DNA of 5,284 bases from Clostridia bacterium (GTDB taxonomy: Bacteria; Bacillota; Clostridia; Christensenellales; Borkfalkiaceae). The notes below the pieces were generated by a model. It did no database searches. It was not told where the DNA came from and saw nothing but the letters and a program-made list of their open reading frames with translations. Below, piece after piece: positions 1-5,284 of this stretch. A program made the translations under genes and the position numbers. Location: positions 1 to 5,284 of the forward strand of contig JAIDOO010000266.1 in the NCBI GenBank assembly GCA_029063275.1, given 5' to 3'. The first letter of the stretch is position 1, and each line of letters opens with the position of its first letter.

Positions 1-743
1 TATCTAAAAACGCGCTGAATCTTCTTCAAAACCCGCTGGACGGCGCGGCGCTGTATTCTCGGATGTTCGGAAAATTTTCGGGCGGGGCGGGGCGGGTGTA
101 TCCCGAGTTTGACGAGAGCGTGCACGTAATCGAGCCCTTCGATATTCCTACCGAGTGGCAGGACAACATATCGATTGACCCGGGGTTAAACAATCCCCTT
201 TCGGCACACTGGTACTGTGTGGACTGGGACGGCAATATATACGTCGTTGCGGAGCATTTCGCAAGCGGAAAGGATATTGACTTTCACGCGCAGGCGATAA
301 AGTCCGTAAGCGAAAAAATCGGGTGGAAAAAGGACAGACAGGGCAGAGTGTGCGCCCTTATCGACAGCGCGGCAAACCAGAAAACGCTCGCCTCGCCCAA
401 AAGCGTTTCGGAGCTGTTTTACGAGCGCGGAATACTTGTGAATCCCAACGTGGACAAGGACGTTTTTACGGGGATTGCAAGGGTGAAAAGTTTTTTAAAA
501 AACGGCAACGGCGAGGGGAATATTTATATCTTTTCAACCTGCGTGAATATGATAGAGGAATTTAAAACCTATTGCTGGGCGGACGGCGATACGCCCGTAA
601 AGCGCGACGACCACTGTATGGACGAGCTGAGATATTACGTTATGACCCGTCCGCGCCCTACAAGAAAAACGGAAGAAATTTCGCCGATAGCTCTTGATAA
701 ACGCAGGAGGATAAAGGGTAAACGGAGATTTATCGAAAGTTAG
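1..743 (+). CDS. Phage terminase large subunit, C-terminal nuclease part (5' end outside window)
   Basis: This is the DNA-packaging motor subunit that cuts concatemeric phage DNA and drives it into the procapsid through the portal. The frame is open from the window edge (first full codon at base 3), so the real start and the N-terminal ATPase domain with its Walker motifs lie upstream; the ATG at 63 is internal. What remains, about 246 residues, is the linker plus the RNase H-fold nuclease domain. Numbered from M63, the likely metal-binding acidic residues are D39 in 'ISIDPG' (bases 177-179), D101 in 'ALIDSAA' (363-365) and a C-terminal cluster 'DDHCMDELRYY' (D182/D183/D187). The 'DHxxDxLRY' pattern is typical of terminase C-termini. 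The stop codon TAG is embedded in the ribosome binding site of the next gene. The nuclease half looks intact, with a basic tail. I am confident of the family; the subfamily cannot be set without the ATPase half. Confidence 0.93.
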   Translation, partial: SKNALNLLQNPLDGAALYSRMFGKFSGGAGRVYPEFDESVHVIEPFDIPTEWQDNISIDPGLNNPLSAHWYCVDWDGNIYVVAEHFASGKDIDFHAQAIKSVSEKIGWKKDRQGRVCALIDSAANQKTLASPKSVSELFYERGILVNPNVDKDVFTGIARVKSFLKNGNGEGNIYIFSTCVNMIEEFKTYCWADGDTPVKRDDHCMDELRYYVMTRPRPTRKTEEISPIALDKRRRIKGKRRFIES

Positions 744-751
744 GAGAGGTT

Positions 752-1009
752 ATGGAAGAAGAGGTAAAAAACGCGCTTAAAAAATGCGCCGTCGGCTTCG
801 GAACGAGCGAGGTGGTGGAGGAATTTACAATCGAGGACGGGGAATTGAAGCTCGTTAAAAAAAAGGTAACGAGAAGGGACGTTCCGCCCGACATAAAGGC
901 GGTAAAGCTTTTAATGGAGGACGGAAACTTGGGGGATATGACCGATGAACAGCTCGAAGAGGAAAAACAAAATTTAAAAAAATTATTGGAGGATAAAAAT
1001 TTTGGCTGA
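752..1009 (+). CDS. Small phage protein between terminase and portal, resembling a small-terminase C-terminal tail
   Basis: This 85-residue, charged protein has no signal peptide or membrane segment. The start at ATG 752 is supported by AGGAG at 742-746, which overlaps the terminase stop. Its last 8 bases overlap the portal gene, so it is probably translationally coupled to both neighbours. Residues 1-20 look helical, residues 22-40 look like a beta-hairpin rich in E and K, and 'VTRRDVPPDIKAVKLL' (39-54) resembles the 'K-x-PPD-x-x-A-x-x-x-x-L' segment I know from C-terminal parts of some phage small terminase subunits. Residues 63-82 form an acidic/basic amphipathic helix beginning 'MTDEQLEEE'. 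No helix-turn-helix DNA-binding domain fits in this length. It could be a detached packaging accessory piece that contacts terminase or portal, but that is inference from one motif and position. That it is a real gene is well supported; its function is unknown. Confidence 0.8.
   Translation: MEEEVKNALKKCAVGFGTSEVVEEFTIEDGELKLVKKKVTRRDVPPDIKAVKLLMEDGNLGDMTDEQLEEEKQNLKKLLEDKNFG
988..992 (+). promoter_or_regulatory. Ribosome binding site deciding the portal TTG start
   Basis: GGAGG lies 9 bases before TTG 1002. No ATG occurs in the portal frame until residue 25 (M of 'RMQQERR'), which would remove conserved-looking N-terminal sequence, so the TTG is the best start. The site lies inside the end of the preceding 85-codon gene. 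Confidence 0.75.
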
Positions 1010-2864
1010 AAACTTTACTGAAAAAACAGCGGAAGAGCAGCTTGCGGAAGAGGTGCAAAACGACTTTTTGCGCATGCAGCAAGAGAGGAGGGCGATAGAG
1101 CGCGGCTGGCAGCTGAATATGAATTTTCTGTGCGGAAACCAGTACTGCGACGTGAACGCCTCGGGCGAGATTTACGAAGAGGACAAGCAGTATTTCTGGC
1201 AGACGCGGAGGGTGTTTAACCACATCGCGCCGACGGTGGATATACGCTGTTCAAAACTCGGAAGAGTGCGCCCGTCGCTCACCGTGCGCGCGGCGTCGGA
1301 GGAAGAGTCGGATATTCACTCGGCTTCGCTTGCTTCCGCGATACTTTCCGCAGTATGCGAGGACGCGGATCTCGACGGCATAATTTCGGACGCGACCGTC
1401 TGGTCGGAAACCTGCGGCACAGCCTTTTATAAGATTATGTGGGACGGCTTTGCGGGTAAGGCTGTCGGAACGACGGAGGACGGCAAAAAGCTCCGTCAGG
1501 GCGACGTAAAAATCACAGCAGTTTCGCCTTTCGAGATTTACCCCTACTCGCTGTCGGAGGAAAAGCTGGGTATGCAGCCCGCGATAATCCACGCCAAGGC
1601 AATGCCCGTGCAGGATATTTATGCGGCTTACGGCGTTAAGCTCGCGGGCAGGGATATAGACGAGTTTTCGCTTGCACCCTATTCTGCGGCGTGCCACGCA
1701 AAGCGCGGCGACCCCGAATTGAAGGCGGTGCGCCACGGTTACGAGCTTGTGATAGAAAGATACGAAAAGCCCACCGAGGACAGACCCGACGGCAGGCTTA
1801 CCATCGTAGCGGGCGGCAAGCTGTTGTATGACGGGATTCTTCCCTATATCAACGGCGAAAACGGCGAAAGGGTGTATCCCTTTATCAAGCAGACGTCTGT
1901 GCAGATGGCGGGAAGCTTTTTCGGCGAGAGCGTAATCGACAGAATGATTCCCTTACAGCGCGCCTATAACGCGGTCAAAAACCGTAAGCACGAGTTTTTG
2001 AACAGGATTTCGATGGGCACGGTTGCTGTGGAGGACGGTTCGGTGGACGTGGACGAGCTCTGCGAGGACGGTCTGACGCCCGGTAAAATCATAGTCTACC
2101 GCCAAGGGGGAAAGCCGCCCGAAATGCTGACTCTGGGCGCCCTTCCGCAGGGCTTTGCGGAAGAAGAGCAAAGTCTTTTGGACGAGTTTGCGAAGGTTTC
2201 GGGCACGGGAGATTTGACCCGTAACGCGGACAGCTTTGCGGGAGTAACCTCTGCCACGGGCTTACAGCTGATTATCGAGCAGGATGACGAAAAGCTTGAA
2301 AACGCCTACCAGCAGATAAAACGCGCGGTAAAGAATATAGGCAAGCACGTTCTGCGCCTTTACCGCCAGTTTGCTTCGGACGTGCGCCTTTTGAAGTTTG
2401 CGGGAGAAAACAACGTTTTGAATTTGTACTACTTCAAGGGCAGCGACATATCCTCGGACGACGTTGTTCTGGAAGCGGACAGCGAGGCAAATCTTACCCC
2501 CGCGCAGAGGCGCACCGTCATATACGAAATGTTGGACAGGGGACTTTTTTCCGACGAAAACGGAAAGCTCGCATCGAGTGCGAAAAACAAGGTGCTGGAG
2601 CTTTTGGGCTATGAGGGTCTTGCCGGCGAAAGAGATTTGAGCGGGCTTAACCGCGCGAGGGCGGGCGAGGAAAACCTGAAAATGAAGAGCGGTAACGCGG
2701 AGGTCAAGGATTACGACGACCACACCGTTCACATTACCGAACACACCGCATTTTTGCTGACTGAAAACCTTTCGTCCGAGACCGAAAAAAAGATATGCGC
2801 ACATATCGATATGCACAGACGAAAACTCGAGGAGGAGAAAACAGATGAAAATGATAAAAATTAA
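1002..2864 (+). CDS. Phage portal protein, P22-like
   Basis: The portal forms the dodecameric ring at one capsid vertex, nucleates procapsid assembly, docks the terminase and serves as the DNA channel. At 620 residues from TTG it is somewhat shorter than P22 gp1 (725). Residues 12-45 form the N-terminal helical region ('QQERRAIERGWQLNMNFL'), followed by 'GNQY' and 'RRVFNHIAPTVD' (69-80), typical of this family. Residues 108-150 lead into the wing. 'SFFGESVIDRMIPLQRAYN' (305-323), with the following 'NRKHEFL', is the hallmark 'G-x-S-x-x-x-x-x-x-P-L-Q-R-x-Y-N' helix near the stem/clip. 'SATGLQLIIEQDDEKL' (417-432) and the helix to about 457 correspond to the stem and crown-side helices. The C-terminal 'YDDHTVHITEHTAFL' (571-585) is a recurrent portal motif. 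The tail is charged and probably disordered ('EEEKTDENDKN'). The gene overlaps the 85-residue gene by 8 bases and is followed by scaffold and coat, as in P22. No truncation or frameshift is seen. Confidence 0.92.
   Translation: MAENFTEKTAEEQLAEEVQNDFLRMQQERRAIERGWQLNMNFLCGNQYCDVNASGEIYEEDKQYFWQTRRVFNHIAPTVDIRCSKLGRVRPSLTVRAASEEESDIHSASLASAILSAVCEDADLDGIISDATVWSETCGTAFYKIMWDGFAGKAVGTTEDGKKLRQGDVKITAVSPFEIYPYSLSEEKLGMQPAIIHAKAMPVQDIYAAYGVKLAGRDIDEFSLAPYSAACHAKRGDPELKAVRHGYELVIERYEKPTEDRPDGRLTIVAGGKLLYDGILPYINGENGERVYPFIKQTSVQMAGSFFGESVIDRMIPLQRAYNAVKNRKHEFLNRISMGTVAVEDGSVDVDELCEDGLTPGKIIVYRQGGKPPEMLTLGALPQGFAEEEQSLLDEFAKVSGTGDLTRNADSFAGVTSATGLQLIIEQDDEKLENAYQQIKRAVKNIGKHVLRLYRQFASDVRLLKFAGENNVLNLYYFKGSDISSDDVVLEADSEANLTPAQRRTVIYEMLDRGLFSDENGKLASSAKNKVLELLGYEGLAGERDLSGLNRARAGEENLKMKSGNAEVKDYDDHTVHITEHTAFLLTENLSSETEKKICAHIDMHRRKLEEEKTDENDKN
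2831..2837 (+). promoter_or_regulatory. Strong ribosome binding site inside the end of the portal gene
   Basis: GGAGGAG lies 7 bases before ATG 2845, inside the portal's last codons (GAGGAGGAG encodes Glu-Glu-Glu). The spacing is near ideal for initiating the 32-codon ORF. The same run also encodes the acidic portal tail, so the match could be coincidental. Confidence 0.5.
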
Positions 2865-2943
2865 TGGGGCAGGCGCGGCACCGCGCTTTTACATACCGAC
2901 AAAAATAAAGGAGGCACAGTATGGACAATCTTACGCAAACTGA
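2845..2943 (+). CDS. Possible 32-residue small protein between portal and scaffold
   Basis: This ORF runs ATG to TGA, overlaps the last 20 bases of the portal gene and the first 23 bases of the scaffold gene, and fills the 56-base gap between them. It begins 'MKMIKINGAGAAPRFYIP' and ends 'YGQSYAN'. It is small and basic, with no hydrophobic segment long enough for a membrane helix. The case for translation is a strong Shine-Dalgarno site (GGAGGAG, spacing 7) and the fact that it exactly spans the only real gap in this part of the operon. The case against is its length, no recognised family, and the purine-rich portal tail supplying the apparent site. It might be a real small phage protein, a coupling ORF that brings ribosomes to the scaffold start, or chance. 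Confidence 0.45.
   Translation: MKMIKINGAGAAPRFYIPTKIKEAQYGQSYAN
2871..2890 (+). terminator. GC-rich hairpin with short T-run between portal and scaffold (possible weak attenuator)
   Basis: Bases 2871-2877 (AGGCGCG) can pair with 2882-2888 (CGCGCTT) around a GCAC loop: five G-C pairs, one G-T and one A-T. Four T (2887-2890) follow, two of them within the stem. This has the outline of an intrinsic terminator, but the T-run is short, so any termination would be partial. It lies inside the putative 32-codon ORF, so ribosomes on that ORF would melt it. It could instead be an RNA-processing or stability element, or just GC-rich coding sequence. Confidence 0.3.
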
Positions 2944-3346
2944 AAAGAGTACGGCGGACACCGCAGAGGCGGAAAAGGATAACGCCGCGGCAGTACTCGG
3001 AAAATTCAAGGACGTACAGACCCTTATGAAGGCTTACTCCGATTTGCAAGCCGAATTCACCCGACGCAGTCAACGGCTCAGCGAGTTGGAGAAGGAGAAC
3101 AAGGCGAAACCCGTTCCCGACGGGGAAAAGGCGTCGCCCTCTCAAAACGACGAGGAACGGCTTATCGGCGCCGCGCTTTCCAACGAGCGCGTAAAAGACG
3201 CGGTAATTGCCGATTATCTCAAAAGCGTTTCCGCGCCCAAGAGCGTTCCTCTTATTGTCGGAGGCGGAGGCGTAGCCGCCCCGCGTGTTGCGCCCAAATC
3301 CGTAAAGGAAGCGGGCAGACTTGCACAGGAATTTCTTAAAAAATAA
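2921..3346 (+). CDS. Phage scaffolding protein
   Basis: This is probably the internal scaffold that guides coat assembly into a procapsid and leaves before or during packaging. ATG 2921 is preceded by AAGGAGG (2908-2914) at 6-base spacing. The 141-residue protein has an acidic, low-complexity N-terminus (1-22), then a helical, coiled-coil-prone segment (24-62) including 'LGKFKDVQTLMKAYSDLQ', a pattern common in short Gram-positive phage scaffolds. A second helix (77-103) and a glycine patch 'IVGGGG' (112-117) follow, then a basic helix 'KSVKEAGRLAQEFLKK' (126-141), comparable in place and charge to the coat-binding end of P22 scaffold. It is much shorter than P22 gp8 (303 residues). No protease motif is seen. 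The position directly before the major capsid gene supports the call. It ends with tandem TAA TAA stops. Confidence 0.8.
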   Translation: MDNLTQTEKSTADTAEAEKDNAAAVLGKFKDVQTLMKAYSDLQAEFTRRSQRLSELEKENKAKPVPDGEKASPSQNDEERLIGAALSNERVKDAVIADYLKSVSAPKSVPLIVGGGGVAAPRVAPKSVKEAGRLAQEFLKK

Positions 3347-3347
3347 T

Positions 3348-3353
3348 AAGGAG
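3348..3353 (+). promoter_or_regulatory. Ribosome binding site deciding the major capsid TTG start
   Basis: AAGGAG overlaps the second of two tandem scaffold stop codons and lies 8 bases before TTG 3362. No ATG is available in frame until residue 80, which would remove the N-arm and E-loop, so TTG is the only reasonable common start. Confidence 0.75.
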
Positions 3354-3361
3354 AATACATA

Positions 3362-4534
3362 TTGATTACTTTACAGAACGCCGACTCGGCGTTAAAGGAT
3401 TATTATCTCGAAGCCGTTACGGCTCAGCTCAATGAAAATCTTTCGCCATTCTTTTCGGCGATAGACAAAAACTCGGAAAACGTTACGGGCAAGGACGTAA
3501 AACTCACCGTACTCCGCGGATATTCCGGCGGAATTATATCGGGCGAAGAGGACGAAAGTCTGCCCACGCCCTACACCAACAGATACGCGACAATCACTAT
3601 GCCGCTGAAAAACCTTTTCGGCACCATTGAAATAACCGACAAGGCTATTCGCGCTTCAAGGGAAAGCACGGGCGCTTTCGTTAACCTTCTGAACGCGGAA
3701 ATGGAGGGGCTTGTGCTTTCGGCTAAGTCTAGCTTCCAGCGTATGCTTCTCGGGGACGGCTCGGGCAAGCTTTGCAAAATAGTCAAAAAGATTTCCAATA
3801 CCGAGCTTCAGGTAGACGACGTAAGGGATTACTTCGTGGGAATGGTGGTCGACTGCGAAAACGCGCTGGGCGCATTCCTGGATTCGGCTAAAAACCTCGT
3901 GATAGGCGGCGTGGATAAGGAAAATTCCACGGTCATATTATCGACACCCACAAGCGCCGCATTGGACAACGGCGTAATGTACGTCCACGGTTCGAGGGGA
4001 CACGAGCTCACAGGTCTTGCCGCAATTTTCGACGGCGAAACCGTTTACGGCTACGATAAGTCGGAGGACGGATATTTTGCGCCCTATAAGGTGGATTGCA
4101 AAAACAATCTTACCGAAGGCGTTTTGAGCGACGTTTTGGACCATATGGAAGAGGCGTTCAACAGCAAGATAAACTTTATTCTCTGCTCGTACAAAACGCG
4201 CAAGCTGATAGCTTCCCTTTTGGATGCGAACAGACGCGTCGTAAACACTATTGACGCGCGCACGGGCTACGGCACGGTTACGGTGAACGACGTTCCCGTT
4301 TACGCCGACAAGTACTGCCCCGACGACAGAATACTGTTTTTGAACACCGACGACTTTGCGCTGTATCAGCTTTGCGACTGGGAATGGCTCGAGGACGAGG
4401 ACGGCAAAATTCTCAAACAGGTGCCCGGAAAAGCGGCGTATACGGCGACCCTCGTAAAATATGCGGAGCTCATTTGCAGAAGACCCTGCGGACAGGCGAT
4501 GCTTTACAACGTTCACCCCTCGGACGGCGAATAA
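3362..4534 (+). CDS. Major capsid protein, HK97 fold
   Basis: This protein of 390 residues forms the icosahedral shell. Residues 1-40 form the N-arm. Residues 45-92 carry the E-loop-like beta region, with 'LRGYSGGIISGEED' (51-64) and 'PLKNLFGTIEITDKAIRAS' (81-99), a pattern I recognise from major capsid proteins of Bacillota phages. Residues 103-130 are the spine helix ('FVNLLNAEMEGL'), ending at 'LLGDGSGKL'. Residues about 136-216 form an extra beta-rich segment ending in 'VHGSRGHELTGLAAIFD', seen in this capsid subgroup as an inserted domain. Residues 250-290 supply P-domain helices, and the C-terminal strands run to 390. There is no N-terminal delta domain and no adjacent protease gene, fitting an uncleaved, separately scaffolded coat. 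Eight cysteines are present (138, 165, 246, 275, 319, 338, 372, 376), a fairly high number for a shell protein. Fold and role are confident; relation to a named phage is not. Confidence 0.92.
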   Translation: MITLQNADSALKDYYLEAVTAQLNENLSPFFSAIDKNSENVTGKDVKLTVLRGYSGGIISGEEDESLPTPYTNRYATITMPLKNLFGTIEITDKAIRASRESTGAFVNLLNAEMEGLVLSAKSSFQRMLLGDGSGKLCKIVKKISNTELQVDDVRDYFVGMVVDCENALGAFLDSAKNLVIGGVDKENSTVILSTPTSAALDNGVMYVHGSRGHELTGLAAIFDGETVYGYDKSEDGYFAPYKVDCKNNLTEGVLSDVLDHMEEAFNSKINFILCSYKTRKLIASLLDANRRVVNTIDARTGYGTVTVNDVPVYADKYCPDDRILFLNTDDFALYQLCDWEWLEDEDGKILKQVPGKAAYTATLVKYAELICRRPCGQAMLYNVHPSDGE

Positions 4535-4572
4535 CCGAAGAGCGGGGAGGGCGGGCGGCAAAAGGAGTATGA
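4535..4572 (+). other. Short spacer between capsid and adaptor genes
   Basis: This 38-base purine-rich spacer has no convincing hairpin or promoter. It ends with AAAGGAG (4561-4567), 5 bases before ATG 4573. An ATG at 4569 opens only a four-codon frame (stop TAA at 4581-4583) and is ignored. Confidence 0.6.
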
Positions 4573-5133
4573 ATGAAAGTTAAGGATATAGTTGTTACAA
4601 CCCTTAAAATACTCGGACGGAATACGTTGGCGGAAAAACTTGTTGCCGGACAGGCGCTGGACGGCGGCGAAAGGGATACGGTCAATACTTTAATTCACTG
4701 CTTCAATGCGGTTGAGGACGAGGTGGCGCGGTGTTACATTCCGCTGTGCGCTGAGCAGATTTTAAAGAGCGGCGACGGTGAATTTCCCTTTTCGTTGTTC
4801 GAGCATACGCCCGTAAGAATTACTTCCGTGATTTCGAACGGCGAAGCGGTAGCGTATAAGCTTTTTCCCGAATACTTAAAAGCGGACGCGGAGCGCATTG
4901 TCGTCGGGTACGACTACGCGCCCTCTATCAAGGATATCGACGGCGTAAGCGAATTCAACTGCGCGGTCGGCGGATATCTTTTCGCCTGCGGAGCGGCGGC
5001 GGAGTTCTGCCTTATTAACGGCGAAATCCAGGCGGCAGAAGTATGGGAAAGCAAGTACAGGCAGGAAATAGAGAGCGTACAGCGGAAAAGCGTAACGGTC
5101 GGCGGATATATCCCGCCGAGGAGGTGGGTATGA
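4573..5133 (+). CDS. Head-tail adaptor / head-completion protein (P22 gp4 position)
   Basis: This protein probably binds under the portal ring after packaging, sealing the head and giving the tail a docking site. It has 186 residues, close to P22 gp4 (166). It begins with a helix ('MKVKDIVVTTLKILG'), followed by a helical region to about 65 with 'LIHCFNAVEDEVARCYIPL' (40-58). A central beta region (68-118) includes 'FEHTPVRITSV'. A helical bundle (128-170) includes 'GGYLFACGAAAEFCL', and the protein ends in 'GGYIPPRRWV'. A C-terminal R-R-W-hydrophobic end is something I associate with adaptor proteins in this position. The call rests mainly on synteny (first gene after the coat), size and helical makeup; no catalytic motif is present. 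The stop overlaps the next start as ATGA, so the two genes are coupled. A gp6-like connector of siphophages is the main alternative. Confidence 0.72.
   Translation: MKVKDIVVTTLKILGRNTLAEKLVAGQALDGGERDTVNTLIHCFNAVEDEVARCYIPLCAEQILKSGDGEFPFSLFEHTPVRITSVISNGEAVAYKLFPEYLKADAERIVVGYDYAPSIKDIDGVSEFNCAVGGYLFACGAAAEFCLINGEIQAAEVWESKYRQEIESVQRKSVTVGGYIPPRRWV
5118..5124 (+). promoter_or_regulatory. Ribosome binding site for the last, partial gene
   Basis: GAGGAGG lies 5 bases before ATG 5130, inside the codons for the adaptor's C-terminal PRR. It supports reinitiation at the ATGA overlap. Confidence 0.75.
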
Positions 5134-5284
5134 GCGTAAGCTATCCCGCCGTGAAAACCAAAACGGTCAATATGAGCGAGCTTTCGCTTATGCCCGTAAG
5201 CTGTATTTTATCCGGCGGCGGCGCGGTTCCTGCGCTGTCGCCGGTACGCCGGGGCGAAGGCAAGAGCGGAATAACCAAAGCGGT
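5130..5284 (+). CDS. Phage structural protein of unknown type, N-terminal 51 residues (3' end outside window)
   Basis: Only the start of this gene is visible. It opens at ATG 5130 in an ATGA overlap with the adaptor stop, with a strong ribosome binding site, and stays open to the window end. The peptide starts 'MSVSYPAVKTKTVNMSEL' and continues with a glycine-rich stretch and 'PALSPVRRGEGKSGITKAV' (34-52, the last residue incomplete). There is no signal peptide or membrane helix. The 'LSPxRRG' stretch loosely recalls the N-terminus of tail-hub or beta-propeller proteins that follow the adaptor in some Bacillota phages, and the P22 order would put a gp10-like tail-needle-hub protein near here. 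Both points are weak inference. That it is a real gene is well supported; its function is open. Confidence 0.65.
   Translation, partial: MSVSYPAVKTKTVNMSELSLMPVSCILSGGGAVPALSPVRRGEGKSGITKA

Noticed and set aside
63..65. ATG at 63 as the terminase start
   Set aside because: The frame is open upstream to the window edge and encodes terminase-like linker residues ('NPLDGAALYSRMFGKF' spans this Met), so it is internal.
323..565. 80-codon + strand frame inside the terminase gene
   Set aside because: It lies wholly within the nuclease-domain coding region in another frame and encodes an Arg/Gln/Gly-rich product typical of an out-of-frame reading.
855..1736. Two minus-strand open frames (855-1223 and 1251-1736) opposite the small gene and the portal N-terminal half
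   Set aside because: They give Cys/Arg/Leu-rich products with no domain logic, opposite intact coding sequence on the + strand.
2262..2816. 184-codon open frame on the minus strand inside the portal gene
   Set aside because: It lies wholly antisense to a clear portal gene, its product has no recognisable domain, and such frames are expected opposite GC-biased codons.
3938..4561. 207-codon open frame on the minus strand across the capsid gene
   Set aside because: It is antisense to the well-supported capsid gene, with no family resemblance; a shadow of codon bias.
5210..5225. GGC/GCG-rich run as a possible repeat
   Set aside because: It is only a few codons for Gly and Ala in the last open frame and has no second copy in the window.
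1..5284. A defence system, toxin-antitoxin pair, diversity-generating cassette or other unusual accessory system
   Set aside because: Every substantial stretch is explained by phage head genes; no template/variable repeat, reverse transcriptase, effector domain or palindromic repeat array is visible.

Overview
This window is a stretch of a tailed-phage (Caudoviricetes) head-morphogenesis operon, either from a free phage or a prophage. All genes lie on the + strand, are packed tightly or overlap, and mostly have clear AGGAGG-type ribosome binding sites. The strong Shine-Dalgarno sites, two TTG starts, roughly balanced GC content and the look of the proteins suggest a Bacillota (Clostridia-like) host. 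That host assignment is an inference, because the window has no host gene or marker.

The layout from left to right is: the C-terminal nuclease half of the large terminase subunit (cut by the window start, ends 743); an 85-residue protein with a C-terminal-TerS-like segment (752-1009); a 620-residue P22-type portal protein read from a TTG start (1002-2864); a possible 32-residue ORF with its own strong ribosome binding site, containing a GC-rich hairpin followed by four T (2845-2943); a short scaffolding protein (2921-3346); the HK97-fold major capsid protein, again from a TTG start (3362-4534); a head-tail adaptor/head-completion protein (4573-5133); and the first 51 codons of the next structural gene, coupled through an ATGA overlap (5130 onward, cut by the window end).

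The genes work together in a known pathway. Scaffold and coat assemble a procapsid around the portal ring. The terminase docks on the portal, pumps in the genome and cuts it with its RNase H-like nuclease. The adaptor then closes the portal vertex and receives the tail. The order terminase, portal, scaffold, coat, adaptor is that of phage P22. No prohead protease gene lies between portal and coat, so the capsid probably matures without proteolysis.

I see no defence system, mobile element, tRNA, CRISPR array or long non-coding stretch; no gap between genes exceeds 60 bases. The items most worth a second look are the overlooked 32-residue ORF with its embedded hairpin, and the TerS-tail-like protein downstream of the large terminase.
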